64,000 bases of DNA, from assembly GCA_963931925.1 (NCBI GenBank), contig OZ007567.1, positions 86,601,101 to 86,665,100 on the forward strand, given 5' to 3'. The DNA is from Onchidella celtica. Taxonomy: Eukaryota > Mollusca > Gastropoda > Systellommatophora > Onchidiidae. Shown in pieces: positions 21,601 through 27,606 of this stretch (position 1 is the first letter of the stretch; each line of letters starts with the position of its first letter). The notes under the pieces were generated by a model. That model made no database searches. It worked only from the letters and a program-made list of their open reading frames with translations, and was not told the DNA's origin. The position numbers were made by a program, and so were the translations under genes.

Positions 21601-22951
21601 TGCATAAATCAGTCACTTTGGTTCAGCCTTAGAAAGTGTTCATTCAACCATTCAGTCTTAATGGTTTCATGCCTCTCATTTCCCCTGAGAGCTATCCATT
21701 CTGTATTTCCAAAAAGTACAGTTCCAGCATATGGTGGTCTGTATCAATGATTCTAAACAATTGAATTTGCAATCATGCTCCAGCAGTTAGCTAGGCTTGG
21801 CCAGTTTATGGACAATCTCACTACAGTGTGCGAACCCTAGTTCATTTCATCTTGCACCTTTATTGTCATTATCCACTTTCAGACCTTGGAGACACTGCAT
21901 TTCTTTCTTTTCCTAATTTATGTGTATGTAACATGGGATGTTGTTACAAGATGATGACTTAGATTTCTTGCATGGCCTTAATTTTCTTCACATGATCAAA
22001 TGTATGTATCAAATGTCACACCATCTCCTATACCAACTTCTATTTCCTTTATTTGTGCAGCTTGTGACAAAGATAAACACTGACCGATTACGACCAGCCA
22101 GTAGAGGGGTTGACACATGGGTCATAGCAGTTGCCATCACAGCTGGTTTGCTTCTTTTGTTGTTACTTATATTGCTGCTGTGGTGGGTAAGTAAAAATGC
22201 TGTTGCAGCGGAGACTGTTCTTTCAATAAATTAACTAACTACCATTTAATTTCTAAGATATCCTAGTTTTCATATAAGTAGGACAAAGACACTATTTAAG
22301 AAAATGAAGAAGACTGCAGGACAAATATTTTTATCTTATTTTTATCCTGGCATTCATATTCATTTTGCATGAGAATCTCGGTGGTGAAATATTGCTTTTC
22401 ATGTCAGTAACACAAAATCAATGTGTTATTCTGGTTATTAGTTTCTCATTCCTCCAGAAGAAAGAGAGAAAGAAATTGAGCTGCAACATACATGAATAGG
22501 ATTTATTAAGTAATCAGAGTGGCTATGAAATATGATGTAAAATTTATTATATTTATCAGTACATTGTGGTCAAAACATACACATGTACATATTCACCTTT
22601 ATGCTGCCTATTTACAATGTCAAAACTCTTTGAAATTCTGTGATGTCTAATATTATTTACACACTGATCTCAGATGAATTTTTCATCGCTCAGAGATTCA
22701 GGCAAAGTTTATCATTTGGTGGAAGGATTAGCTACTAACTGTGTGAACCAGAATTAAAACAGAAATTGATTTTGACCCTGCAGGAAATTGACACTGGTGC
22801 AGCTAAAAAGAGTTTTATTTTCTTTAATAATTCATTTTTTATACTCCTCTTTTATTCACAGTGTGGATTCTTCAAGAGAAAGAAGCCTGAAGAGGAAGGA
22901 TATTTTGTCGTGAATGGGAAAACGGATATTGATAATAAGATTGTTGATTAA
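605..22951 (+). CDS. Integrin alpha subunit, 5'-partial gene (27 coding exons)
   Basis: Type I membrane receptor subunit that pairs with an integrin beta chain to bind matrix ligands. Only the 3' part is in the window; signal peptide and first propeller blades lie upstream. Seen: CQAGFSA and IGAPGSWYWQG motifs of propeller repeat III, cation-loop FG-GAP repeats (GEFNGDGEED, ADVNGDRRDD, GDINYDGYED, WDQDNNKYPD), thigh start RTRPVVRVYASLKLD, furin site RKKR, a leucine-rich membrane helix, and a CGFFKR tail. There is no I-domain insert between blades 2 and 3 in what is visible. Exon phases join without a break into about 850 residues plus stop (2555 nt using one of the tandem exons). The class (laminin-type PS1-like or RGD-type PS2-like) cannot be settled without ligand-site exons or a tree. 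Alternative splicing is likely at 4916-5153 and possible at 20295-20438. Confidence 0.97.
667..2629. other. Integrin intron, no internal feature recognised
   Basis: About 2 kb, AT-rich with T- and A-runs. Short chance ORFs only. Confidence 0.6.
2630..2678 (+). CDS. Integrin alpha exon, GAPGSWYWQG motif
   Basis: A 49-nt exon encoding DGKRLLIGAPGSWYWQ plus one base, between acceptor ttttgcag and donor gtgaga. This is the end of propeller repeat III and directly precedes the alternative-exon position. It ends in phase 1, matching both tandem exons downstream. Confidence 0.93.
2679..4915. other. Integrin intron upstream of the tandem exons
   Basis: 2.2 kb. A more GC-rich patch at about 3430-3770 begins with a G-run (3509-3518), and a C-run lies at 4628-4640. 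No coding homology was recognised; these may be old repeats. Confidence 0.5.
4916..5005 (+). CDS. Integrin alpha tandem exon A (X1/X2-like, candidate mutually exclusive)
   Basis: A 90-nt exon encoding 30 residues that start QLYNYETDDGG and end EPEEDDSYM(G), between acceptor ctctgcag and donor gtaagc. It starts needing two bases and ends with one, exactly like exon B. It is strongly acidic. It shares about 11 of 30 residues with exon B, including the QLYxY start and the Y-x-G end. By position it corresponds to the variable loop between propeller repeats III and IV. Confidence 0.9.
5034..5041 (+). promoter_or_regulatory. Candidate branch point in the 61-nt intron between tandem exons
   Basis: TTACTAAT closely matches the branch-point consensus. 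The likely branch A at 5040 is about 34 nt from the donor of exon A and 26 nt from the acceptor of exon B. That donor-to-branch distance is too small for easy joining of A to B. This is read from sequence only. Confidence 0.5.
5067..5153 (+). CDS. Integrin alpha tandem exon B (X1/X2-like, candidate mutually exclusive)
   Basis: An 87-nt exon encoding 29 residues, QLYQYDALNGRKLSE to SDYGYK(G), between acceptor caacacag and donor gtaaca. Phases are identical to exon A, so A only, B only or A+B all keep the frame. It is more basic in its middle than A (NGRKL, SR), so the two isoforms would differ in surface charge near the ligand-binding face. Confidence 0.9.
5154..9062. other. 3.9-kb integrin intron downstream of the tandem exons
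   Basis: No exon was recognised. Contains a TG/G-run near 7025-7053, a G-run near 7661-7677 and a (GACA)n/(CA)n microsatellite at about 8296-8331. It is the longest integrin intron in the window and a natural place for splicing control elements, though none is identified. Confidence 0.5.
9063..9107 (+). CDS. Integrin alpha exon, propeller blade IV start
   Basis: A 45-nt exon encoding GYSSAIGEFNGDGEE, ending in G that completes the next codon (GAT). GYS plus the acidic cation loop EFNGDGEED is the start of an FG-GAP repeat. Donor gtaagt. Confidence 0.94.
9613..9656 (+). CDS. Integrin alpha exon, blade IV continuation
   Basis: A 44-nt exon encoding (D)YVVGIPKGEQHLGK. VVGIPK follows the cation loop as in other integrin alpha chains. 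Acceptor ttttcag, donor gtaagt, ends in phase 0. Confidence 0.93.
10254..10307 (+). CDS. Integrin alpha exon, blade IV/V linker
   Basis: A 54-nt, phase 0-0 exon encoding IELFTQNLTKIGSLVGEQ, including an N-glycosylation sequon (NLT). Acceptor ccccag, donor gtgaga. Confidence 0.92.
10542..10594 (+). CDS. Integrin alpha exon, blade V start
   Basis: A 53-nt exon encoding IGAYFGSSLAVADVNGD(R). GAYFGSSL and the cation loop DVNGDRRDD (shared with the next exon) are highly conserved across animal integrin alpha chains. Acceptor atttcag, donor gtatcc, ends in phase 2. Confidence 0.95.
10942..11041 (+). CDS. Integrin alpha exon, blade V
   Basis: A 100-nt exon. It encodes RDDIVVGAPLFADFEEED, then DTGRVYIFYQTED. 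DDIVVGAPLF and GRVYIFYQ are core propeller strands. Acceptor catttag, donor gtaagt, ends in phase 0. Confidence 0.95.
11683..11791 (+). CDS. Integrin alpha exon, blade VI
   Basis: A 109-nt exon that includes GTFSRGRFGMALSGLGDINY followed by DGYE. FGxALxxLGDINxDGxxD is the FG-GAP signature of blade VI. Acceptor ccacag, donor gtaagc, ends in phase 1. Confidence 0.95.
12161..12258 (+). CDS. Integrin alpha exon, blade VI/VII
   Basis: A 98-nt exon encoding (D)LCVGAPYAGKDKRGAVYIYH, then GSKKGIITEASQ. VGAPY and GAVYIYHGS are typical of the family. Acceptor ccccag, donor gtgaga, ends in phase 0. Confidence 0.95.
12960..13096 (+). CDS. Integrin alpha exon, blade VII
   Basis: A 137-nt exon beginning IIYAKDVATPLSTFGIAISG and continuing with the cation loop WDQDNNKYPDMLIGAYETD. 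This is the last propeller blade. Acceptor tctag, donor gtatta, ends in phase 2. Confidence 0.95.
13490..14194. mobile_element. Non-autonomous DNA transposon (MITE-like) in integrin intron
   Basis: Terminal inverted repeats: about 35 bp from 13490 match the reverse complement of the last 35 bp before 14194 at about 31 of 35 positions (both ends read ATATCGTCA, then GGTGCT, then ACCTTTTGGC). The copy is flanked by TGTA on both sides, a possible 4-bp target duplication. It has no coding capacity. A perfect 14-bp-arm palindrome lies at 14146-14174. Its interior around 13798-13903 resembles, in reverse orientation, sequence at the right edge of the window (63812-63921), so it belongs to a dispersed family. 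Confidence 0.7.
14214..14318 (+). CDS. Integrin alpha exon, start of thigh domain
   Basis: A 105-nt exon encoding (R)TRPVVRVYASLKLDPDMINL, then DSRSCHMADNTRVP. RPVVxVxASL marks the propeller-to-thigh transition. Acceptor ccgcag, donor gtaagt, ends in phase 2. Confidence 0.94.
14807..14862 (+). CDS. Integrin alpha exon, thigh
   Basis: A 56-nt exon encoding (C)LTVYTCIEYDGVGVPDEL. The two Cys pair by family with the preceding SC. Acceptor tttcag, donor gtaaga, ends in phase 1. Confidence 0.9.
15445..15605 (+). CDS. Integrin alpha exon, thigh
   Basis: A 161-nt exon encoding (Y)FDISWVLDAKENNSSGHEQ, then RAFFTNSINKFT and ending SSSYGYVK. F-x-I-x-WxLDA and the RAFF strand fit thigh domains. Acceptor ttgcag, donor gtaggt, ends in phase 0. 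Confidence 0.92.
16055..16192 (+). CDS. Integrin alpha exon, thigh with a polybasic run
   Basis: A 138-nt, phase 0-0 exon starting SDPGDKLSPIKATLEFKL. It contains a basic run (RSRRRRE, codons 16124-16144) and then LPPILDAYIPTTTSFT. PIL(D) before a Cys-rich strand is typical. The basic run meets the RxxR furin rule, but the usual integrin cleavage site is much further downstream. Donor gtacta. Confidence 0.93.
16511..16578 (+). CDS. Integrin alpha exon, thigh/calf boundary
   Basis: A 68-nt exon encoding AQILKDCGKDNICIPDLEVR plus SI(R). K-DCG-x-DN-x-C-x-PDL is one of the most conserved integrin alpha motifs. Acceptor ttacag, donor gttagc, ends in phase 2. Confidence 0.96.
16946..17180 (+). CDS. 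Integrin alpha exon, calf-1
   Basis: A 235-nt exon. It encodes VTNRGEDSFNTKLWIDLPPG and later VVCDLGNPMQKNSE. N-x-GE-x-(S/A) and CDLGNP are calf-domain signatures. The acceptor is cacag. The donor GAG|gtttgg is weak but is the only GT that keeps phase 0 into the next exon. Retaining the intron would add VWTYNFF and reach a stop near 17223. Confidence 0.9.
17649..17728 (+). CDS. Integrin alpha exon, calf-1
   Basis: An 80-nt exon encoding SEFTLTLTPTNTNDTKDRMM, then FTLYAN. These are alternating beta-strand residues with an NDT sequon. Acceptor tttcag, donor gtgagt, ends in phase 2. Confidence 0.92.
18152..18241 (+). CDS. Integrin alpha exon, calf-1 end
   Basis: A 90-nt exon encoding (S)SNPEKSANYENNYASVEIPV, then TAVAEIALF. 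E-x-ALFG leading into the next exon is the usual calf linker. Acceptor ctgcag, donor gtatgt. Directly downstream the intron carries a 120-bp-period tandem duplication. Confidence 0.92.
18253..18485. repeat. Two-copy tandem duplication, period 120 bp
   Basis: Positions 18253-18365 and 18373-18485 are identical over 113 bp, separated by 7 bp. The repeat is wholly intronic, starting 11 bp after the exon end. The perfect identity suggests a recent event or an assembly error. Confidence 0.95.
18815..18899 (+). CDS. Integrin alpha exon, calf-2 start
   Basis: An 85-nt exon encoding (G)KASPELIVLNTTERVSVEEG, then RSVKHVFQ. Acceptor ttttcag, donor gtaagt, ends in phase 0. Confidence 0.92.
19514..19675 (+). 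CDS. Integrin alpha exon, calf-2
   Basis: A 162-nt, phase 0-0 exon. It encodes LLNQGQSATNETELQIRWPS, then YDRQGNPVLIIEGG and ends ITPNNAS. LxNxGxSxxxxxxLxIxWP is a calf-2 signature. Acceptor tttcag, donor gtgagt. Confidence 0.94.
20221..20307 (+). CDS. Integrin alpha exon with furin cleavage site
   Basis: An 87-nt, phase 0-0 exon encoding GYLGFGGGNNNVVFRENDRK, then KRDADEQKI. RKKR|D is the expected heavy/light chain cleavage site. The donor gtaagt at 20308 is inside a perfect 72-bp duplication. The second donor at 20380 would extend the exon by 24 residues in frame. Confidence 0.92.
20295..20438 (+). repeat. Perfect 72-bp tandem duplication spanning an exon end and its 5' splice site
   Basis: Unit 20295-20366 is repeated exactly at 20367-20438. 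Each copy contains the coding end GAGCAAAAGATT followed by gtaagtgaac. The unit is 72 nt, so both donors leave the same phase and no stop interrupts the longer form. Confidence 0.95.
20745..20858 (+). CDS. Integrin alpha exon, calf-2 (light chain)
   Basis: A 114-nt, phase 0-0 exon encoding ACSDRYCTIIQCLVGYMAPY, then QSFVLTVQSRLQARNFIQ. The Cys trio CSDRYCTIIQC is the conserved disulfide cluster after the furin site. Acceptor tatcag, donor gtatgg. Confidence 0.95.
21173..21289 (+). CDS. Integrin alpha exon, membrane-proximal calf-2
   Basis: A 117-nt, phase 0-0 exon that includes REATQMYHITSVAHARVRSV followed by PYDFESVDVNKFEVKRLE. Acceptor ttcacag, donor gtaaga. Confidence 0.92.
22061..22186 (+). 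CDS. Integrin alpha exon, transmembrane helix
   Basis: A 126-nt, phase 0-0 exon. A short juxtamembrane stretch ends RPASRGVDTW. It is followed by a helix of about 23 residues (VIAVAITAGLL, a Leu/Ile run, then WW). Acceptor gtgcag, donor gtaagt. Confidence 0.96.
22862..22951 (+). CDS. Integrin alpha terminal coding exon, GFFKR tail
   Basis: Encodes CGFFKRKKPEEEGYFVVNGK, then TDIDNKIVD and TAA at 22949. CGFFKR is the membrane-proximal clasp with the beta tail. The tail is 29 residues, with an acidic patch and a single Tyr. Acceptor attcacag. Confidence 0.97.
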   Translation, partial: CGFFKRKKPEEEGYFVVNGKTDIDNKIVD

Positions 22952-24368
22952 AAGCTACTCTTTTGCAGAATATCTCTGAAATAATCCCTAAATCTTTCAT
23001 AATTTCGAATTTAGACTCAACAGTAAACTGTCTTTCGTATGTTTGCCATATTGGATTTAATAAAAGTTTTGTGAAATTTGTCACATAGACTATGCAAAAG
23101 TTTGTTAAAAATTGGTGAAATCTGAAGGATTTTGTCCAAAACAACAACAACAAAAATTTGTCAATGAATCATACTGTCAGGTTAGAGGAGAATCACTGTA
23201 AATTGATAATAGATAAATTTATGAAACTCATGTATTAGGTAAGAGTGGTACTATAAGCCAGGATCTTTACCATGCATTTGTGAAAACATGGAAGTCTTTC
23301 TTGCCTTTTTGACAATGCTTTTCTCATTAGACTCACAGATGTGGAGAATGATGGTATTATGTAGTTGACCCATAAACTGATTTTGTTTTTTTCTTTTTGT
23401 GTTTTTGTTTTTGTTTTCTGTAACTGTTGAGTTCATATTGGTTTGAAATTGGTTTTTGTTGTGCTCCACAAAGGTCAGTTGCATACAATGACCTTAGTAT
23501 GTGATATTAGGCAACTGAATCTAGCATACATTTTTAGATATTTGGTTTTGTTTTTTTCTGTCCACTGTTCCTTCTGTTCCATAGATTAGCTCTATGTTTG
23601 TTCTGTGCCCCCTATCCAAGGTCATAAACTAATGTATCCATCTGAACTTGTAATGACAAATCTAATCTTTTTTTCCTATGGTGCTATATAATACAGAATT
23701 ATGACAACTCAACTCACTTTTTTGTTGAGACAGGGAAGTTTATTCCATGTACTTTTTTGTGCATCACTTCATTTGTCTGTAATCACTAAATGTTGTTTAA
23801 CTTGACTCTTATAAATCTTACTGCAAAATGTCAGTTTCGAAGTATTGTATCTCTATGGTGTATCCTAAGTATTGTCAGAGATGAGATGTATGAATGAGAA
23901 ACATTGAAGCCTCAATAGTAGTTGGAGGCAATACTTTTATTACTTGATATCATTGCACACGCATTAGTAAGTTATACATAATTCTTACTATGACATCATG
24001 TTATAAATTTACAGAGCACATCATGACACCTTTACCATTTACTGGATTTTTGTTTTACCCCACATTGTAAGTTCATATGTTGGACATTGTAGTTATAATG
24101 TGAGAATTTGATAGTATCTGCTTCCTGCAGAGAGAACCTCTTTTTAAAGTTTATTGCATGTCAGAAAACCTAAGTTGCCTCATGCATAATTTGGCCCGCA
24201 TTATTAACCATATTTTCAAAAAATACCATCAGGGTCCATTATCATCAGTGTCCCAGTATCTAAGAAGCAAAGGCTGTAGGTCTGGAACAAATTTATGTTG
24301 CCTTAATACATGAAACCGTTGTGCCAAATCTGACATTTTAAACATTTTTTACACACCTTTTGCCAAAG
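22952..24368. other. AT-rich 3' flank of the integrin gene
   Basis: No coding exon was recognised. Contains the AATAAA at 23059 and T-rich stretches around 23385-23420. Probably 3' UTR or downstream flank up to the RTE target site. Confidence 0.5.
23059..23064 (+). promoter_or_regulatory. Candidate polyadenylation signal, integrin alpha
   Basis: AATAAA 108 nt after the stop is the first candidate. Others occur much further on (30074 region, and AATAAATAAA at 31163-31172), so a long 3' UTR spanning the RTE insertion cannot be excluded. Confidence 0.4.
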
Positions 24369-24380
24369 ATTTATTTTGTT

Positions 24381-27300
24381 CATCATCATCATTGCCTTTC
24401 TCACCCTGGATCAGGGTATAGGCCACCAACAAACACTTTCCATCCCTCTCTATCATGGGCCAGCCTCTTTACATTATTCCAAGTCTTTCCGCTTCGTTGC
24501 ACATCATTTTCTCTGGCTCTTCTCCACGTTCCGCGCGGCCTTCCTCTTGATCTCTTGCCCTGGGGATTCCAATCCAATACCTTCTTCGCGATGCTGTTTC
24601 CTGGCCTCCTGAGAGTGTGGCCGATCCATCTCCATCGCCTCCTACCAATTTCCTCTCTGACTGGGCTCTGTCTTGTTCTTTTCCAAACAATTTCATTGCT
24701 GACCTTGTCTGTCCATCTGATCTTAAGTAGCTTCCTCAAACATCTGTTGATGAAAACTTGGATTCTCTTTATGCAGGCCTGGGACGCATTCCAAGTCTCA
24801 CATCCATACAACAGGACTGACTTCACGTTCGAGTTGAATATCCTCAGCTTTGTTTTTAGAGATATATCCTTGGTTCTCCAAATCTTGCTTAAGGACGTGA
24901 AAGATGCCTGTGCCTTTCCAATTCGTGCTTTGACTTCTGCCTCTGTTCCTCCCTTATTGTCAATGATACTACCAAGATAGCAGAAGGACTCTACATCTTC
25001 CAGTGGTTGATCTCCTACTTTGACTTGTTCGCTTGGGGGTGCAACAATTTTTAGGACCTTCGACTTCGCAGGATGTATCCTCAATCCAATAGATTCTGAA
25101 ATTTTGTTTAGAGCTGTAGTCTTTGCTTGCATCTGGTCGTGTGTGTGCGACAATAGTGCCAAGTCATCTGCAAAATCTAGATCGTCCAGCTGTGTCCATG
25201 GGGTCCATTGTATGCCATTTCTTCCTCCATTGGTGGTTTCTTTCATAAGCCAATCAATCACCAGAATAAACAGAAATGGGGACAGCAAACAACCCTGCCT
25301 AACACCAGTCTTGATATCAAAGCTGTCAGTAAGCTCACCATCGTGTACGACTCTGCAACTTGTCCCCTCGTACATGCTCTTGATAAGATTCACCATCTTC
25401 TCTGGGATTCCATAATGTCTCAATATTCTCCACAGCGTTTCTCTATCGATGCTATCAAAGGCCTTCTCGTAGTCAAGGAAGTTCACTATCAGTTGGGAGT
25501 TCCACTCTAGCGACTGCTCTACTATAATTCTCAGCGTGGCGATCTGGTCGGTGGTTGATCGATTACTCCTGAAAGCAGCTTGCTCCTCACGAAGTTTTGG
25601 GTCTGTTGCATTCTGTATTCGCTTGAGAATAATCCGATTGAAAACCTTTCCTGGGATGGAGAGAAGTGTGATTCCTCTGTAGTTACTACAATTGCTGAGG
25701 TCCCCCTTTTTTGGAAGCTTCACGAGGTGTCCTTCCTTCCAGTCCTTTGGAAACTTGCCTCCGATCCAAATCCTCGAGAATAGTGAGTGCAGACCCTCTG
25801 CAGCCCCAGCAGCATCTGCCTTCAGCGCCTCTGGTGGGATCTGGTCTGGTCCAGCTGCCTTGCCTCGATTTAACTGCTTTATGGCATCATTAATCTCTGC
25901 TTTAGTCGGAGGGTCGCAACTGATCGGTAAATCATTTCTTGCGGGTAGAATGTCGGGTAGGTTGCTTGGTGGAGGTCTGTTCAAGAGGCTACTAAAATGT
26001 TCTATCCATCTTTTTGCCTGAGCTTCCTTTCCAAAAATAGCCTTCCTGTTGTAATCCTTGACAGGAACTTCCGGTTTTCCATATTTTCCAGCAAGAGTCT
26101 TTGTAGTCTGGTAGAGGATCCTCGTGTGTCCTCCTGTTGCTGCCTTCTCTGCTTTCTCTGCTAACATTCCTATGAACTCCTCTTTGTCTTTTTTAATTGA
26201 TTTTTTGACCTCTTTAGCTGATGCTCGGTACTCTTCCTGGTTACCAACTCTTGAGCTTCTTGTACGACTTGCATTTACCTGTTCTTTTAGGTCTCTTCTT
26301 ATCCTTATCAAGTCCAGTGATTTTTGACTGACCCATTCCTTGTGTTCCACTTTCTTTTCCCCAAGAACATCCTGACATGTCGATGTAAATACTCCTTTTA
26401 CCTTAGCCCAGTGAGTCTCCAAATCTACTGGCTCTTCGAGGTCAACAAGGGGTTTGAATCTATTCCTCAGTGTCAGCTGGAACTCTTCCTTCTTGTCTCC
26501 ATCCAGAAGGCTCACTTGAAACTTTCTCCTCTTTGTTCCTGCTCTGGTACCTTGTTTCTTGAGGCGGAGTTTGAGTCTTGCCAGCAGCATGTGATGGTCA
26601 GATCCAACATCAGCTCCTCTCTGTACTATGACATCCTCCAGTGAGCGTCTGAATCGTCGGGTGATGCAAAAGTGGTCAATCTGGTTTTCAGTTACTCCAT
26701 CCGGTGAAATCCAAGTGGCCTTATGGATCCTCTTGTGTGGGAATACTGAACCTCCAATCACATAGCTGTTAAATGCGCAGAAACTTGCAAACCGCTCTCC
26801 ATTCTCATTCATTTGTCCCAAACCATTGCACCCCATAATGTCCTCATACCCTGTATTGTCCTGTCCTATCTTGGCATTGGCGTCTCCCATTATAATGTTC
26901 ACATCTTTTCTTGGCAATGTGTCAACTATTTCCTGAAGCTGGTTGTAGAAATCGTCCTTGTCCTCATCGGTTGCTTCATTTGTTGGGGCGTATATCTGCA
27001 CAATGTTCATGTTGATGTTCTTGTTCTTTGTAGTAAATGATGCCAATACAATTCTCCTTCCGTAGGGTTCCCATCCCCTCAGTGACCTCTGGGCGTGCTT
27101 GCTCAAGATGATCGCTACTCCTTCTGTATGCTTTTTGTCCTCCCTTCCAGGATACAAAATCTTTTCCCCAGAATTAAGTTGTTTCAGTCCGGACTGTATC
27201 CAGCGGGTCTCGCTAACTCCAAGTATGTGCAGTCTGTATCGCCTCATCTCCATTGTAACCTGGGCACTCTTTCCTGCTTCATACATGGAGCGGACATTCC

Positions 27301-27594
27301 ACGACGCAATCCGGAGTGACTTGTTTGATGAAGGAGCAGTCGGGCCAGTGGAGTCCTTTCGGCTTTGTCCATTGTCCTTCATTGAATCTACAGGTGCAGA
27401 TGCTCCCCCTTCTCCCAAGATAAAAGACTGATTTAAAGTATTTGCTTGTGTTTCTGTAACTGGTTTATTTTTACAGGGTGGGTAGTTGGCCCACCGCCAA
27501 CTGGCTCTTCTCGGGAGACCAGGACCTTTGCACCTTTAGTCGCCTCTTACAACACGCAGTATCACGTCAGATGTATTCTTTGCTGTCCCTCTTC
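24381..27594 (-). mobile_element. Full-length RTE-type non-LTR retrotransposon
   Basis: Flanked by a perfect 12-bp target-site duplication, ATTTATTTTGTT, at 24369-24380 and 27595-27606. The 5' end of the element is at 27594, with about 176 bp of leader. The 3' end is at 24381. It has a very short 3' UTR of about 20 bp and a trinucleotide ATG-type tail (GATGATGATG in element sense) instead of poly(A), both hallmarks of the RTE clade. There are no LTRs. The insertion is antisense to the integrin gene, about 1.4 kb beyond its stop. Confidence 0.9.
24401..27418 (-). CDS. RTE endonuclease/reverse transcriptase, intact ORF (1005 aa)
   Basis: One uninterrupted polyprotein that nicks target DNA and reverse-transcribes the element RNA. 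The APE-type endonuclease is at about residues 36-283: ASWNVRSM (catalytic Asn), VSETRW (Glu70), GDANAKIG (Asp and Asn, 178-181), SDHHMLLA (about 273-280). The reverse transcriptase is at about 505-800: LPKKGDLSNCSNYRGIT, AFRSNRSTTDQ, NFLDYEKAFDSID, GVRQGCLLSPFLF and the catalytic FADD at 749-752. The C-terminus holds a basic RRWRWIGHTLRRPGN...GKRSRGRPRGTWRR block typical of RTE proteins. All key residues are present and there are no stops or frameshifts, so this copy may be competent or recently active. Assignment to RTE rather than a neighbouring clade rests on tail type, ORF layout and C-terminal block. Confidence 0.93.
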   Translation of the reverse strand: MGEGGASAPVDSMKDNGQSRKDSTGPTAPSSNKSLRIASWNVRSMYEAGKSAQVTMEMRRYRLHILGVSETRWIQSGLKQLNSGEKILYPGREDKKHTEGVAIILSKHAQRSLRGWEPYGRRIVLASFTTKNKNINMNIVQIYAPTNEATDEDKDDFYNQLQEIVDTLPRKDVNIIMGDANAKIGQDNTGYEDIMGCNGLGQMNENGERFASFCAFNSYVIGGSVFPHKRIHKATWISPDGVTENQIDHFCITRRFRRSLEDVIVQRGADVGSDHHMLLARLKLRLKKQGTRAGTKRRKFQVSLLDGDKKEEFQLTLRNRFKPLVDLEEPVDLETHWAKVKGVFTSTCQDVLGEKKVEHKEWVSQKSLDLIRIRRDLKEQVNASRTRSSRVGNQEEYRASAKEVKKSIKKDKEEFIGMLAEKAEKAATGGHTRILYQTTKTLAGKYGKPEVPVKDYNRKAIFGKEAQAKRWIEHFSSLLNRPPPSNLPDILPARNDLPISCDPPTKAEINDAIKQLNRGKAAGPDQIPPEALKADAAGAAEGLHSLFSRIWIGGKFPKDWKEGHLVKLPKKGDLSNCSNYRGITLLSIPGKVFNRIILKRIQNATDPKLREEQAAFRSNRSTTDQIATLRIIVEQSLEWNSQLIVNFLDYEKAFDSIDRETLWRILRHYGIPEKMVNLIKSMYEGTSCRVVHDGELTDSFDIKTGVRQGCLLSPFLFILVIDWLMKETTNGGRNGIQWTPWTQLDDLDFADDLALLSHTHDQMQAKTTALNKISESIGLRIHPAKSKVLKIVAPPSEQVKVGDQPLEDVESFCYLGSIIDNKGGTEAEVKARIGKAQASFTSLSKIWRTKDISLKTKLRIFNSNVKSVLLYGCETWNASQACIKRIQVFINRCLRKLLKIRWTDKVSNEIVWKRTRQSPVREEIGRRRWRWIGHTLRRPGNSIAKKVLDWNPQGKRSRGRPRGTWRRARENDVQRSGKTWNNVKRLAHDREGWKVFVGGLYPDPG

Positions 27595-27606
27595 ATTTAT
27601 TTTGTT

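Noticed and set aside
24360-24980. 206-codon plus-strand ORF
   Set aside because: Antisense shadow of the RTE polyprotein, as are the other plus-strand ORFs between 24360 and 27431.
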